A stretch of DNA of 64,000 nt from contig NZ_ATLO01000054.1 in the NCBI RefSeq assembly GCF_000416235.1, forward strand, positions 1 to 64,000, written 5' to 3'. Below, in pieces: positions 27,179-36,129 of this stretch (the stretch's first letter is position 1; each line of letters starts with the position of its first letter). This DNA is from Pseudomonas sp. CFII64 (GTDB lineage: Bacteria; Pseudomonadota; Gammaproteobacteria; Pseudomonadales; Pseudomonadaceae). The notes under the pieces were generated by a model, which did not search any database, was not told the DNA's origin, and saw nothing but the letters and a program-made list of their open reading frames with translations. Position numbers and translations under genes: made by a program.

Positions 27179-28756
27179 ATGGTTTTTTCATCCAACGTGT
27201 TCCTGTTCCTGTTCTTGCCGATCTTCCTCGGCTTGTACTACTTGAGCGGGCAACGCTACCGCAACCTGCTGCTGCTGGTTGCCAGCTACGTCTTCTACGC
27301 CTGGTGGCGAGTGGACTTCCTGGCGCTGTTTGCCGCCGTCACGTTGTGGAACTACTGGATCGGCCTCAAGGTGGGCGCCGCAGGCGTTCGTACCAAGCCG
27401 GCCCAACGCTGGCTGTTGCTCGGCGTCGGTGTCGACCTGTGCATCCTGGGCTACTTCAAGTACGCCAACTTCGGTGTGGACAGCATCAACGCCATGATGA
27501 CTTCGGTCGGGCTTGAGCCGTTCATCCTGACTCACGTGCTGTTGCCGATCGGGATCTCGTTCTACATCTTCGAGTCCATCAGCTACATCATCGACGTGTA
27601 TCGCGGTGATACCCCGGCCACCCGCAACCTCATCGACTTTGCAGCGTTCGTGGCGATTTTCCCGCACCTGATCGCCGGCCCGGTTTTGCGCTTTCGCGAC
27701 CTCGCCGATCAGTTCAACAACCGCACGCACACCCTGGATAAATTCTCCGAGGGTTGCACGCGGTTCATGCAGGGTTTCATCAAGAAGGTCTTCATCGCCG
27801 ACACCCTGGCGGTGGTTGCCGACCATTGCTTCGCCTTGCAGAACCCGACCACGGGCGATGCCTGGCTCGGCGCACTGGCCTACACCGCGCAGCTGTATTT
27901 CGACTTCTCCGGTTACAGCGACATGGCCATCGGCCTGGGCTTGATGATGGGTTTCCGCTTCATGGAAAACTTCAAACAGCCGTACATCAGTCAGTCGATC
28001 ACCGAGTTCTGGCGTCGCTGGCACATCAGCCTGTCCACCTGGCTGCGTGACTATCTGTACATCACGTTGGGCGGCAACCGTGGCGGCACGCTGACCACTT
28101 ATCGCAACCTGTTCCTGACCATGCTGCTGGGCGGTCTGTGGCACGGCGCGAACATCACCTACATCGTCTGGGGCGCCTGGCACGGCATGTGGCTGGCGAT
28201 TGAAAAAGCGTTGGGTCTGAACACCAACTCGCGCACCTTCAACCCGATTCGCTGGGCACTGACGTTCCTGCTGGTCGTCATGGGCTGGGTGATCTTCCGT
28301 TCGGAAAACCTGCACGTCGCCGGTCGCATGTACGGCGCCATGTTCAGCTTCGGTGACTGGCAGCTGTCGGAACTCAATCAGGCCAGCATCACCGGCCTGC
28401 AAGTGGCAACCCTCGTCGTGGCTTACGTGACTCTGGCGTTCTTCGGCCTGCGCGATTTCTACATGAATCGCCCTGCCGACAAAGCCGCCAGCAAAGCCAC
28501 GCCGGATCTGGGCGTTCAGGCTGACGGCCCGGCCAACGCCGTAGCCGGCACCATCAAGGCTGTTCCCGGCGATAACCCGGGCAGCATTCATCAGCCTGGC
28601 TACACCGTCGGCGTCGAAGCTCAGGTGCAACCTGCCTACTGGGTTGCCGATTGGCCGCGTTACGCCATGCGCGCCTTGATCCTGCTGCTGTTCGTTGCCT
28701 CGATTCTCAAACTCTCGGCGCAAAGCTTCTCGCCGTTCCTTTACTTCCAGTTCTGA
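27179..28756 (+). CDS. algI: Alginate O-acetylation membrane protein AlgI (MBOAT)
   Basis: AlgI is a multi-pass inner-membrane acyltransferase thought to carry acetyl groups from a cytoplasmic donor to the periplasmic acetyltransferases. MBOAT signature GGLWHGANITYIVWGAWHG contains the catalytic His322, same number as in P. aeruginosa. About ten or more helices span the 525 residues; a low-complexity Ala/Gly/Pro loop lies near 460-500. The start at 27179 (MVFSSNVF) follows a gagagataagg site; an in-frame codon inside the REP upstream is rejected. Confidence 0.96.
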   Translation: MVFSSNVFLFLFLPIFLGLYYLSGQRYRNLLLLVASYVFYAWWRVDFLALFAAVTLWNYWIGLKVGAAGVRTKPAQRWLLLGVGVDLCILGYFKYANFGVDSINAMMTSVGLEPFILTHVLLPIGISFYIFESISYIIDVYRGDTPATRNLIDFAAFVAIFPHLIAGPVLRFRDLADQFNNRTHTLDKFSEGCTRFMQGFIKKVFIADTLAVVADHCFALQNPTTGDAWLGALAYTAQLYFDFSGYSDMAIGLGLMMGFRFMENFKQPYISQSITEFWRRWHISLSTWLRDYLYITLGGNRGGTLTTYRNLFLTMLLGGLWHGANITYIVWGAWHGMWLAIEKALGLNTNSRTFNPIRWALTFLLVVMGWVIFRSENLHVAGRMYGAMFSFGDWQLSELNQASITGLQVATLVVAYVTLAFFGLRDFYMNRPADKAASKATPDLGVQADGPANAVAGTIKAVPGDNPGSIHQPGYTVGVEAQVQPAYWVADWPRYAMRALILLLFVASILKLSAQSFSPFLYFQF

Positions 28757-28766
28757 GGAGCCTGAC

Positions 28767-29942
28767 ATGACCCGTTCATTACGAATCCTCTACATCGCCC
28801 TGTTCATGGGGATCCTGCTGGCGCTGGGGATCTGGTCGCTGCGCAGTTTCAGCAGCTTCTCGACCTCAGCGGAAACCACGATTCTCAATGGTCGCTGGGC
28901 CAAGGCGGCGGAGACTCACTACGACGAAGAGTTCCCGATCAAGCGCATCGGCACCAACCTCTGGGCGGCACTGGATTACAAGCTGTTCAACGAAGGTCGT
29001 CCCGGCGTCGAGCTGGGCAAGGACCAATGGCTGTACACCGACGAAGAGTTCAATGCCGTCGTCAACGGCGAGCAGAACGAAGCGGACAACCTGGCAATCA
29101 TTCAGGGCGTACGTGACGCACTGAAAGCCCAGGGCACCGAACTGGTATTGGCGATCATTCCGGCCAAGACCCGTCTGTATCCGGAGCACATCGGCGCCAA
29201 CAAGCCCGCCTCGCTGCACACCGATCTGTATCAACAGTTCCATGCCCAAGTGGCTCAGGCCGGTGTATTCGCGCCTGATCTGCTGACACCGCTGCAAGGC
29301 GCCAAGCAGAACGGCCAGGTCTTCCTGCGCACCGACACGCACTGGACGCCAATGGGTGCCGAAGTAGTTGCCCAGCAACTTGGCGCGGCCATTGCGCAAA
29401 AAAATCCGCTGAACGGTGAACCGACAAAGTTCACGACTCAGGCAAAAGAAACTTCAGCTTATAAAGGCGACCTGACCAACTTCCTGCCCTTGGATCCCTT
29501 GTTCAGTAATTTGCTTCCGCAGCCAGATCAATTGCAACAAAGGAGCACGGATCTTGTCGAAGCACAGGCATCCGGTGATGACGCGTTATTTGCCGACAGT
29601 GACGTTGCAGTTGGATTGGTCGGCACAAGTTACAGCGCCAACCCTAACTGGAACTTTCTCGGCGCACTTAAACAGGCACTTCACAGCGATGTCGTGAATT
29701 ACGCGGAAGACGGGCACGGCCCGGTTCTGCCAATGCTCAAGTACCTGCAGACCGATGCGTTCAAGAACAGCCCGCCGCAAGTGCTGATCTGGGAATTCCC
29801 GGAACGATATCTGCCTGCTCATAACGACCTTGGCGAGTTTGATCCGAAGTGGATCGCAGAACTCAAAAAGCCTCGTGACGATAAACAAAATCTGGCCATT
29901 AACGCCAAAACATCCGAGTCGCCCAACAGGGCGCAAAACTGA
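28767..29942 (+). CDS. algJ: Alginate O-acetyltransferase AlgJ
   Basis: AlgJ is a membrane-anchored periplasmic SGNH-like acetyltransferase paralogous to AlgX. One N-terminal helix (~8-28) anchors it. The catalytic residues are visible: Asp190 and His192 in RTDTHW, and Ser288 in GTSYSANPNW. It has 391 residues. The ATG at 28767 follows ggag and sits 10 bases after algI. It works with AlgI and AlgF to relay acetate. Confidence 0.95.
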   Translation: MTRSLRILYIALFMGILLALGIWSLRSFSSFSTSAETTILNGRWAKAAETHYDEEFPIKRIGTNLWAALDYKLFNEGRPGVELGKDQWLYTDEEFNAVVNGEQNEADNLAIIQGVRDALKAQGTELVLAIIPAKTRLYPEHIGANKPASLHTDLYQQFHAQVAQAGVFAPDLLTPLQGAKQNGQVFLRTDTHWTPMGAEVVAQQLGAAIAQKNPLNGEPTKFTTQAKETSAYKGDLTNFLPLDPLFSNLLPQPDQLQQRSTDLVEAQASGDDALFADSDVAVGLVGTSYSANPNWNFLGALKQALHSDVVNYAEDGHGPVLPMLKYLQTDAFKNSPPQVLIWEFPERYLPAHNDLGEFDPKWIAELKKPRDDKQNLAINAKTSESPNRAQN

Positions 29943-29954
29943 GAGGAACATCAA

Positions 29955-30662
29955 ATGACCTTACAGACCACTCCACACACTTTGGCTGAGAACACTATGA
30001 CCACTGCAACTAAAAACACTGCTGGCAAAAACCGTTTCTTCAAAACCTGCGCACTGGCCGCAGGCCTGGGCTTCATGTCCCTGCAGGCTTTCGCTGGCGA
30101 CGCCGCGCTTTACGGCCCGACCGCTCCGAAAGGCTCGACCTTCGTACGTGTTTACAACGCCAGCAGCGCCGAAATCAGCGCCACTGTCGGCAACACCAAC
30201 TTGAACGAAGTAGCACCGCTGGGCAGCACCGCGTTCAGCTTCATGCCGCAAGGTGACTACAGCGCCAAGCTCGGCAGCCAGACGGTTCCGGTGAAACTGG
30301 CCAGCGATCACTATTACACCCTGGTCAACAACGCCAGCGGCAAGCCACAGCTGGTTGAAGAGCCGCCGTTCAAGAACAAGCAAAAATCCCTGGTGCGCGT
30401 GCAGAACCTCAGCGACAAAGCGCTGACCCTGAAAACCGCCGACGGCAAGACCGACGTGGTCAAGACCGTAGCGGCCAAAGGCACCGGCGAGCGTGAAATC
30501 AATCCAGTGAAAGTCACCCTGGCGCTGTATGACGGCGACAAGAAAGTCAGCGACCTCAAGCCAATTGCCCTTGAGCGTGGCGAAGCCGCCGTGCTGTACA
30601 TCACCGGCAGCGGCAGCAGCCTGTCGCCAGTCTGGGTCAAGCCTCCAGTAGCCACTCGCTAA
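29955..30662 (+). CDS. algF: Alginate O-acetylation protein AlgF
   Basis: AlgF is a periplasmic two-domain beta-sandwich adaptor required for acetylation. The start at 29955 has a good site (gaggaacatcaaATG) and gives a long signal peptide ending SLQAFA near residue 47. A second ATG at 29997 would give a more usual length but has a weaker site. The mature part has two similar domains (STFVRVYNASSAEIS and KSLVRVQNLSDKALT openings, ~75 residues apart). It ends VWVKPPVATR. A long inverted repeat separates it from algA. Confidence 0.93.
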   Translation: MTLQTTPHTLAENTMTTATKNTAGKNRFFKTCALAAGLGFMSLQAFAGDAALYGPTAPKGSTFVRVYNASSAEISATVGNTNLNEVAPLGSTAFSFMPQGDYSAKLGSQTVPVKLASDHYYTLVNNASGKPQLVEEPPFKNKQKSLVRVQNLSDKALTLKTADGKTDVVKTVAAKGTGEREINPVKVTLALYDGDKKVSDLKPIALERGEAAVLYITGSGSSLSPVWVKPPVATR

Positions 30663-30675
30663 GCGGATTTAGTCA

Positions 30676-30724
30676 GTCGGTCCGAGCCCTTCCTTCATAG
30701 GTAAAGCGGCATGAGCGGACCGAC
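30676..30724 (+). repeat. Inverted repeat between algF and algA
   Basis: GTCGGTCCG (30676-30684) pairs with CGGACCGAC (30716-30724) across ~31 bases, in the ~140-base gap before algA. No T tract follows, so an mRNA processing or attenuation role is more likely than full termination. Confidence 0.65.
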
Positions 30725-30803
30725 CGACGCGGAATAAGAACAAGACAGAAACGACAGACAGAACGACGTTCAGCCCTATTACGAATGCTATTGGAGATAC
30801 AAA

Positions 30804-32255
30804 ATGATTCCAGTGATCTTGTCAGGCGGTAGCGGTTCACGACTCTGGCCGCTTTCGCGTAAACAATTCCCTAAGCAGTTCCTGGCATTGACCGGCGAAC
30901 ATACTTTGTTCCAGCAAACCCTCGAACGCCTGGTGTTCGACGGCATGCAGGACCCCATCGTGGTCTGCAACAAGGACCACCGCTTCATCGTCACCGAGCA
31001 ATTGGCGGCCCTGAAGCTGGAAACCCAGACTGTCATCATGGAACCGTTCGGCCGCAACACGGCCCCGGCGGTTGCCATCACCGCGATGCTGCTGCTGGCC
31101 GAAGGCAATGACGAACTGATGCTGATTCTGCCCGCCGACCACGTGATCGACGACCAGAAAGCCCTGCAACGCGCCCTCGCCCTGGCCACTGTCGCGGCAG
31201 AACGCGGTGAAATGGTGTTGTTCGGCGTGCCGGCCACCAAACCGGAAACCGGTTATGGCTACATCAAATCCACTGCCGATGCGCTGCTGCCGGAAGGCGT
31301 GAGCCGCGTGTCGCAATTCGTTGAAAAACCAGACGAAAAACGCGCGGCGGAATTCGTCCAGGCCGGTGGCTATTTCTGGAACAGCGGCATGTTCCTGTTC
31401 CGCGCCAGCCGTTATCTGGAAGAGCTGAAAAAGCACGATCCGGACATCTACGACACCTGCATGCTGACCCTGGAGCGCAGCAAGCGTGACGGCGACAGCA
31501 TCGATATCGACGAAGCCACCTTCGCCTGCTGCCCGGACAACTCCATCGACTACGCCGTGATGGAAAAAACCCAACGCGCCTGCGTTGTGCCGTTGACCGC
31601 TGGCTGGAATGACGTCGGTTGCTGGGCATCGCTGTGGGAAGTGCATGAAAAAGACAGCAACGGCAACGTCACCAAAGGCGACGTCGTCCTGCAAGACAGC
31701 CGCAACTGCATGATCCACGGCAACGGCAAGCTGGTTTCGGTGATCGGCCTGGACAACATCGTGGTCGTGGAAACCAAAGACGCGATGATGATTGTCCATA
31801 AGGACAAGGTTCAAGGCGTCAAGCAGATGGTCAACACGCTCAATGAGCAAGGCCGCAGCGAAACCCAAAACCACCTTGAAGTCTATCGTCCGTGGGGTTC
31901 CTACGACTCGGTCGACATGGGCGGTCGCTTCCAGGTCAAGCGTATCTCGGTCAAGCCGGGCGCCAGCCTCTCGCTGCAGATGCACCACCACCGCGCGGAA
32001 CACTGGATCGTGGTATCAGGCACGGCTCAGGTTACCTGCGATGAGAACGTGTTCCTGCTCACCGAAAACCAGTCCACCTACATCCCGATCGCGTCGGTCC
32101 ATCGCCTGAAAAACCCAGGCAAGATCCCGTTGGAAATCATCGAAGTGCAATCGGGCAGCTACCTGGGTGAGGACGACATCGAACGTTTCGAAGACGTTTA
32201 TGGCCGCTCCAACAACCTCGACGCGGGCGTAAAAACCCAGACCCTGGCACGTTAA
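30804..32255 (+). CDS. algA: Bifunctional phosphomannose isomerase / GDP-mannose pyrophosphorylase AlgA
   Basis: AlgA makes mannose 6-phosphate from fructose 6-phosphate and later joins mannose 1-phosphate to GTP, giving GDP-mannose for AlgD. The N-terminal domain has the pyrophosphorylase signature LSGGSGSRLWPLSRKQFPKQF (residues ~6-26) and FVEKPDE near 174. The C-terminal cupin isomerase domain has the zinc ligands in SLSLQMHHHRAEHW (~390) and ends with the usual VQSGSYLGEDDIERFEDVYGR. It has 483 residues. It is the last gene of the operon and its 3' end is partly duplicated 3.1 kb downstream. Confidence 0.96.
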   Translation: MIPVILSGGSGSRLWPLSRKQFPKQFLALTGEHTLFQQTLERLVFDGMQDPIVVCNKDHRFIVTEQLAALKLETQTVIMEPFGRNTAPAVAITAMLLLAEGNDELMLILPADHVIDDQKALQRALALATVAAERGEMVLFGVPATKPETGYGYIKSTADALLPEGVSRVSQFVEKPDEKRAAEFVQAGGYFWNSGMFLFRASRYLEELKKHDPDIYDTCMLTLERSKRDGDSIDIDEATFACCPDNSIDYAVMEKTQRACVVPLTAGWNDVGCWASLWEVHEKDSNGNVTKGDVVLQDSRNCMIHGNGKLVSVIGLDNIVVVETKDAMMIVHKDKVQGVKQMVNTLNEQGRSETQNHLEVYRPWGSYDSVDMGGRFQVKRISVKPGASLSLQMHHHRAEHWIVVSGTAQVTCDENVFLLTENQSTYIPIASVHRLKNPGKIPLEIIEVQSGSYLGEDDIERFEDVYGRSNNLDAGVKTQTLAR

Positions 32256-32351
32256 AAAAAGCTTCAGGCTTCACGTTTGAAGCCTGAAGCCTTAACGAGC
32301 AGTCGCCCCCAACGACTTTCTGCGTATCCCCATCCGCAGAAGGTTGTTGGG
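32229..32351 (+). repeat. Left copy of the algA-tail / terminator direct repeat
   Basis: This copy holds the last nine codons of algA (VKTQTLAR, stop), a spacer and a hairpin containing ctttctgcgtatccccatcc. A second copy in the same orientation is at 35339-35437. The Rhs gene lies between them. Confidence 0.8.
32261..32290 (-). terminator. Intrinsic terminator for the minus-strand Rhs gene
   Basis: A 13-bp perfect stem (GCTTCAGGCTTCA / TGAAGCCTGAAGC) with a 4-nt loop is followed, on the minus strand, by seven T residues. It lies just after the algA stop and would stop Rhs transcription before it runs into algA. Confidence 0.85.
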
Positions 32352-32354
32352 GGG
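32305..32354 (+). terminator. Probable algA terminator
   Basis: CCCCAACGACTTTCTGCG pairs with the downstream CGCAGAAGGTTGTTGGGG, giving a ~16-bp stem. In this copy the expected T run is replaced by G residues followed by ttattctt. Confidence 0.75.
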
Positions 32355-32435
32355 GGTTATTCTTGAATCATCACCCGCTTGCACCAACGATGCCTTTTAC
32401 GTTGATGTGTCGCGAACACTTAGTTCTCAACCCCC

Positions 32436-35258
32436 TTAAAAAGTCTCCTTTCCAGCGTGAAAGCCTGGAGCGCTTGCAGTCTTCTTGTTCAGTTTTGATA
32501 TGAATCTCGCAGGCAACCTAGTACTACTGACAAATGCAGCATAGGTATCCGCATTGCGTAACAACACCTTCGCCCTAAAAAACTCATTAGTTAGAAACTC
32601 ACTGCGGAGTTGGCCAGGAGCTATTGAGCGCTCACTGACTTCAGCAAAAATATTTGATAGATGCCCTTCATTTACTGCGACCGAATTGAGGCCCTGCATA
32701 GAGATCGCATGAAGGCTTCGCCTGAAATCCCTTGACCAATCACCGATTTCGTCTCCGCGAGCAAGCTTTGAAAGTGTCCCGGAGACATTATAGTAAACAT
32801 CAACGGTGTCTTCGACCGCATGACTACTCTCATGTATAAGTACCCTTGCCAAGTCCAGCACATGATAATTTTCCAAAGCATTAACAGAAATACCCACTAC
32901 TCGTTCAGGCGCATACGCACTTCTCTTAAACGCTATACCCTCAACATCAGAGTGAGTTTCGAAAAGACTTATTTTGAAGCCTCCCCCGCTGACCAATGAT
33001 TTAAGATACTCTCGCTGCCGATCAAATGATCCTTTAAGATCATCAACTATCTGCAGTTCAAGCTCTTGACTCACCTGACCAAAAGTTGCACTAAATGATT
33101 CAGAAACGCCTTGACCGAACTTTTCTTTTGACAGTTCCTTATTAGTTCCCGCCAGTAATTTTAGTGCCGCCTTGACGCTTTGTTTAAATATGGTTTTCTG
33201 CTCAGAACTAAAACTGGAAAATCCTCGCGCGACGTTCTTCAGGCCATAATTTTGCCGGACCGACATCTCCTGTTCGCCCAATACATCATATGGCGCAGCG
33301 CCCTCCCAGTCGCCAAACCGCAAAGGTGAATTCCTGACCATCCGATACACATTCAACCCATCCACAACCCCCGCCGGATCCGGATTAATCCAGCGCTGCA
33401 ACCACGGCGCGTAATATCGCAAACCGTAGTAATACAACCCGGTTGCATCGCGTTCCTTTCCGGAATAACGCACGGTTTTATAGCTGGCTTCGATGGCATT
33501 GCGCCCGGCCCACCACGATGTTCCGCCGAACGGGTAGTAACTTTCCTGGCTGATGATTTGCGCGACGTTATCCAGTTCGATTGTGCCTGAGCCCAGATGG
33601 TCATTGAGCGTGTAGCGGTATTGATCATTGGCAAGGTCGTCCGGTTTTCCGGCTTGCCAATGCAGCACCCGAACACTATTGCGCCCGACCTGCACGCAGA
33701 TTACTTGCAAAATTTCGCCCGTGGCGGTATCCGTGCGGATTTCCAGACCCGGCAAATAACGGACTTCGGCGCGGTGGCTGACGGCCTTGGCCTGAGTCAT
33801 GCGGACCTTGCGCAGGCGTTGGCCGCTGGCGTCATAGATGTAGCGTTCACTGTCGTCGTCAGCCGTTTCGCGCAGTACGGGGTGCACCTGTTGCAGTTGA
33901 TTGCGCCGATCCCAGCTCAGGGTTTGTCCGGCCTGCAGTTGCAGTAGATTGCCGTTGGCATCGAACCCGGCGCCGATGGTTGCTTCATCCGGCGGTTGAT
34001 CATTGATCACCGGCAGGCTGCGATTGCTGGTGCGCGCCGTCACCAGGGTCCGCGAATGAGTCTGCGCGCCCACATGGGTCAGCTGTTGCAGATTGCCGCC
34101 CGCATCGTAGCGATAGGTCTGCGTGTAATTGGCCAGTTGGCTCGGATCGGCCGGGCTCTGAAATTCCGGAAAAACCGGGCCATGATTGACCGTCGCGGCT
34201 TCTCTTCCCGTCGCTTCAATCAGCTGATAGAGCGTGTCGTATTGATAATTCGACACGGACTCGATGCGCTGATTGGCGAAGTAGCGCGTCGGTTGGGCGC
34301 GGTCTTCGATGCGTAGCACATTGCCCACCGGGTCGTAGTCGTAAAGCAAATCCTGCAAAGGCGCGCCATTGCTCCGGGTGGCGTTTAACTCGATCAGGCG
34401 ACCATCTTCCTCACGATATCGCGCCGTAGTAGTCACGCCATTGCCAGCGGCTTCAGACTCCACCCGATCTTGTGCGTTGTAGCGGATGTCACTGACCAGA
34501 ACCTCCTCGGGCTGATCCTTGAGCTGCATTGAAACGGCTTTGAGCTGGCCGGCGACGGTATGCGCAAACGCCTGGGCATTGCCCAAGGCATCGGTTTGTT
34601 TCAGCGCCTCGCCCAGCGGATTGTAGGTCCAGCGTGTGATTGCACCTGCACCCGCTTCCAGCAGGGCATCGCGTTCGGCCTCGGGTTCAGGCCAGTCGGG
34701 ATCAACAAGCTCCGCGAGAAAGTGCTGCGCCTGTGCCAGCACGGCACCGGTCAAACCAAACGCGCTATTGAGTCGCGTGCCCGCCGGGTCGTCATGCCGA
34801 ATCAGCTGGCCGCACTGGTTATGAACTGCCGCGTCGGCGTCGCCGTAGTGCAATCGTTCGACGCAGCGATCATTCTCGAAAATGGCGGTCGGCCTGAGCA
34901 GCACGTCGTATTCCAGACGCTGCGCGGTATCGCGCCCATCCCAGCCCGCCGACAGCTCCCCAGCCTCACCCGGCAACGAAACACGCCAGCCGGCATCGAC
35001 ACTGTCGCTGCACAACACCGCGCCACCCAGGGAATAGATGTTGCTGAGATTGGCCGGTGCCTGATCGGCACACAACCTGGGATCCCAACTGCTGACCAGG
35101 CGTCCCGCGGCATTGAAGGCCGAGCGTGTAATACGAGCTTCGGCAGAATCTGCAGGCAACGTGCGACACCAGGCAACAGAACGCACCGTCAACCCGCGCG
35201 GATCAATGGTCGTCAGCAGCGGCGTATCGTGGTGCAAGGCGGCGGATTGTACGTTCAT
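32436..35258 (-). CDS. Rhs/TccC-type toxin with aspzincin-like metalloprotease tip
   Basis: The 940-residue protein opens TPLLTTIDPRGLTVRSVAWCR, typical of the TcC/TccC component of insecticidal toxin complexes. YD/Rhs repeats fill ~100-600, and the Rhs core ends GLYYYGLRYYAPWLQRWINPDPAGVVDGLNVYRMVRNSP. The variable tip (~residues 654-940) is coded by AT-rich DNA. It holds HESSH (~809-813), TVDVYY seven residues later, and NADTYAAF ~90 residues on; this order matches aspzincin (M35-like) metallopeptidases. The core should encapsulate and self-cleave the tip. Start at 35258 (MNVQSAALHHD) with gggg upstream; in-frame codons up to 35288 are alternatives. No immunity-like gene follows within the 80 bases before the terminator. 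Confidence 0.88.
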   Translation of the reverse strand: MNVQSAALHHDTPLLTTIDPRGLTVRSVAWCRTLPADSAEARITRSAFNAAGRLVSSWDPRLCADQAPANLSNIYSLGGAVLCSDSVDAGWRVSLPGEAGELSAGWDGRDTAQRLEYDVLLRPTAIFENDRCVERLHYGDADAAVHNQCGQLIRHDDPAGTRLNSAFGLTGAVLAQAQHFLAELVDPDWPEPEAERDALLEAGAGAITRWTYNPLGEALKQTDALGNAQAFAHTVAGQLKAVSMQLKDQPEEVLVSDIRYNAQDRVESEAAGNGVTTTARYREEDGRLIELNATRSNGAPLQDLLYDYDPVGNVLRIEDRAQPTRYFANQRIESVSNYQYDTLYQLIEATGREAATVNHGPVFPEFQSPADPSQLANYTQTYRYDAGGNLQQLTHVGAQTHSRTLVTARTSNRSLPVINDQPPDEATIGAGFDANGNLLQLQAGQTLSWDRRNQLQQVHPVLRETADDDSERYIYDASGQRLRKVRMTQAKAVSHRAEVRYLPGLEIRTDTATGEILQVICVQVGRNSVRVLHWQAGKPDDLANDQYRYTLNDHLGSGTIELDNVAQIISQESYYPFGGTSWWAGRNAIEASYKTVRYSGKERDATGLYYYGLRYYAPWLQRWINPDPAGVVDGLNVYRMVRNSPLRFGDWEGAAPYDVLGEQEMSVRQNYGLKNVARGFSSFSSEQKTIFKQSVKAALKLLAGTNKELSKEKFGQGVSESFSATFGQVSQELELQIVDDLKGSFDRQREYLKSLVSGGGFKISLFETHSDVEGIAFKRSAYAPERVVGISVNALENYHVLDLARVLIHESSHAVEDTVDVYYNVSGTLSKLARGDEIGDWSRDFRRSLHAISMQGLNSVAVNEGHLSNIFAEVSERSIAPGQLRSEFLTNEFFRAKVLLRNADTYAAFVSSTRLPARFISKLNKKTASAPGFHAGKETF

Positions 35259-35338
35259 GTCCCCAGTCATCCCTGAGTGGTAATTCAAAGCCTAGGTGCC
35301 GAATACGGCCCAGGCAAATGCAGTGCAGTTGTTTCCGT

Positions 35339-35444
35339 CTGAAAACCCAAATTTTGGCACGCTAAAGCTTCACGGTTTAGGGAGCGGTAGCGCCCGATGC
35401 CTTTCTGCGTATCCCCATCCGCAGAGGGTTGTTGGGTTTTTTTT
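35339..35444 (+). repeat. Right copy of the algA-tail / terminator direct repeat
   Basis: Bases 35339-35365 read LKTQILAR-stop, 20 of 27 bases identical to the end of algA. Then follow ctttctgcgtatccccatcc and ggttgttggg as in the left copy, here ending in eight T (35437-35444), a proper intrinsic terminator. The rest of algA is absent. Confidence 0.8.
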
Positions 35445-35458
35445 ATGGCGCGCGGCCC

Positions 35459-35547
35459 GTAGGACCGGCTTCAGCCGGGAGGGCGAAAATTTTGACGACA
35501 CAATTGCTGCGAATGAACTGGCCTCTTCCCGGCTAAAGCCGGTCCTA
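35459..35547. repeat. REP pair
   Basis: gtaggaccggcttcagccggga faces tcccggctaaagccggtcctag across ~43 bases, between the right algA-tail repeat and the small membrane protein gene. Confidence 0.88.
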
Positions 35548-35653
35548 GGGAATGCATTTCAATTCAAACCGGTGAACTGCCGACTTTCTGGAATTGGCAA
35601 ACCCCACCCCGCTTTCTGTACGATGCCCTCATCATTCATGACGAGGCGTTCCC

Positions 35654-36118
35654 ATGCTGATCGGCGCGGTGCTTATCCTGACCTGGCTCATCCTGTTGCT
35701 GCGCTACCCCGCCAAAGCGTTGCCGGTTTCCCTGGCGGCGGCAGTTGGCCTGGGATTGGTTGCCGCGTGGGTGGTCTGGGAGGACAGTCGCGATACCCGC
35801 AGGCTGGAGCGTCTGGAAGTACGCCTTAATTACGCCCCGGAGCAATGCCCGGTCGGCAAGCCGCTGCTGGTGTTGATCAACAACGGCAATAAAGTCCCGC
35901 TGACCGAGCTGCGCTGGCGTATAGCGGCCTACGCGCCCGGCGAAAACATCAACCTCGCCGAAGAAAACTACAGCTCGCCGCGCTACCGTGGCCCGGGCGA
36001 ACTGCTTGCCGACAGCCAATGGCAGGATTGCTTGCCGCTGCCGCCATTGCGCGCTGGTTATCGCCCGCAAACCCTGGAATTTCGCGCGGAACATCTACAA
36101 GGCAGTTTCTCGAACTAA
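35654..36118 (+). CDS. Small membrane-anchored protein of unknown function
   Basis: This 154-residue protein has two N-terminal helices (~1-16 and 24-42) and a soluble, probably periplasmic domain with a predicted beta-sandwich pattern (LERLEVRLNYAPEQCPVGKPLLVLINNGNK, then LTELRWRIAAYAPG). Two cysteines occur at ~81 and ~127. I do not recognise a named domain; homologues in Pseudomonas are often labelled multidrug transporter, without support in the sequence. The ATG at 35654 has gaggcg upstream. It ends 11 bases before the SDR gene and is probably cotranscribed with it. It is likely the original neighbour of algA before the Rhs insertion. Confidence 0.75.
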   Translation: MLIGAVLILTWLILLLRYPAKALPVSLAAAVGLGLVAAWVVWEDSRDTRRLERLEVRLNYAPEQCPVGKPLLVLINNGNKVPLTELRWRIAAYAPGENINLAEENYSSPRYRGPGELLADSQWQDCLPLPPLRAGYRPQTLEFRAEHLQGSFSN

Positions 36119-36129
36119 AGGAAAACAGC

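Noticed and set aside
35296..35829. A 177-codon plus-strand frame
   Set aside because: It is stitched from the algA-tail repeat, the terminator and a REP pair, and overlaps the better-supported gene at 35654 in another frame.
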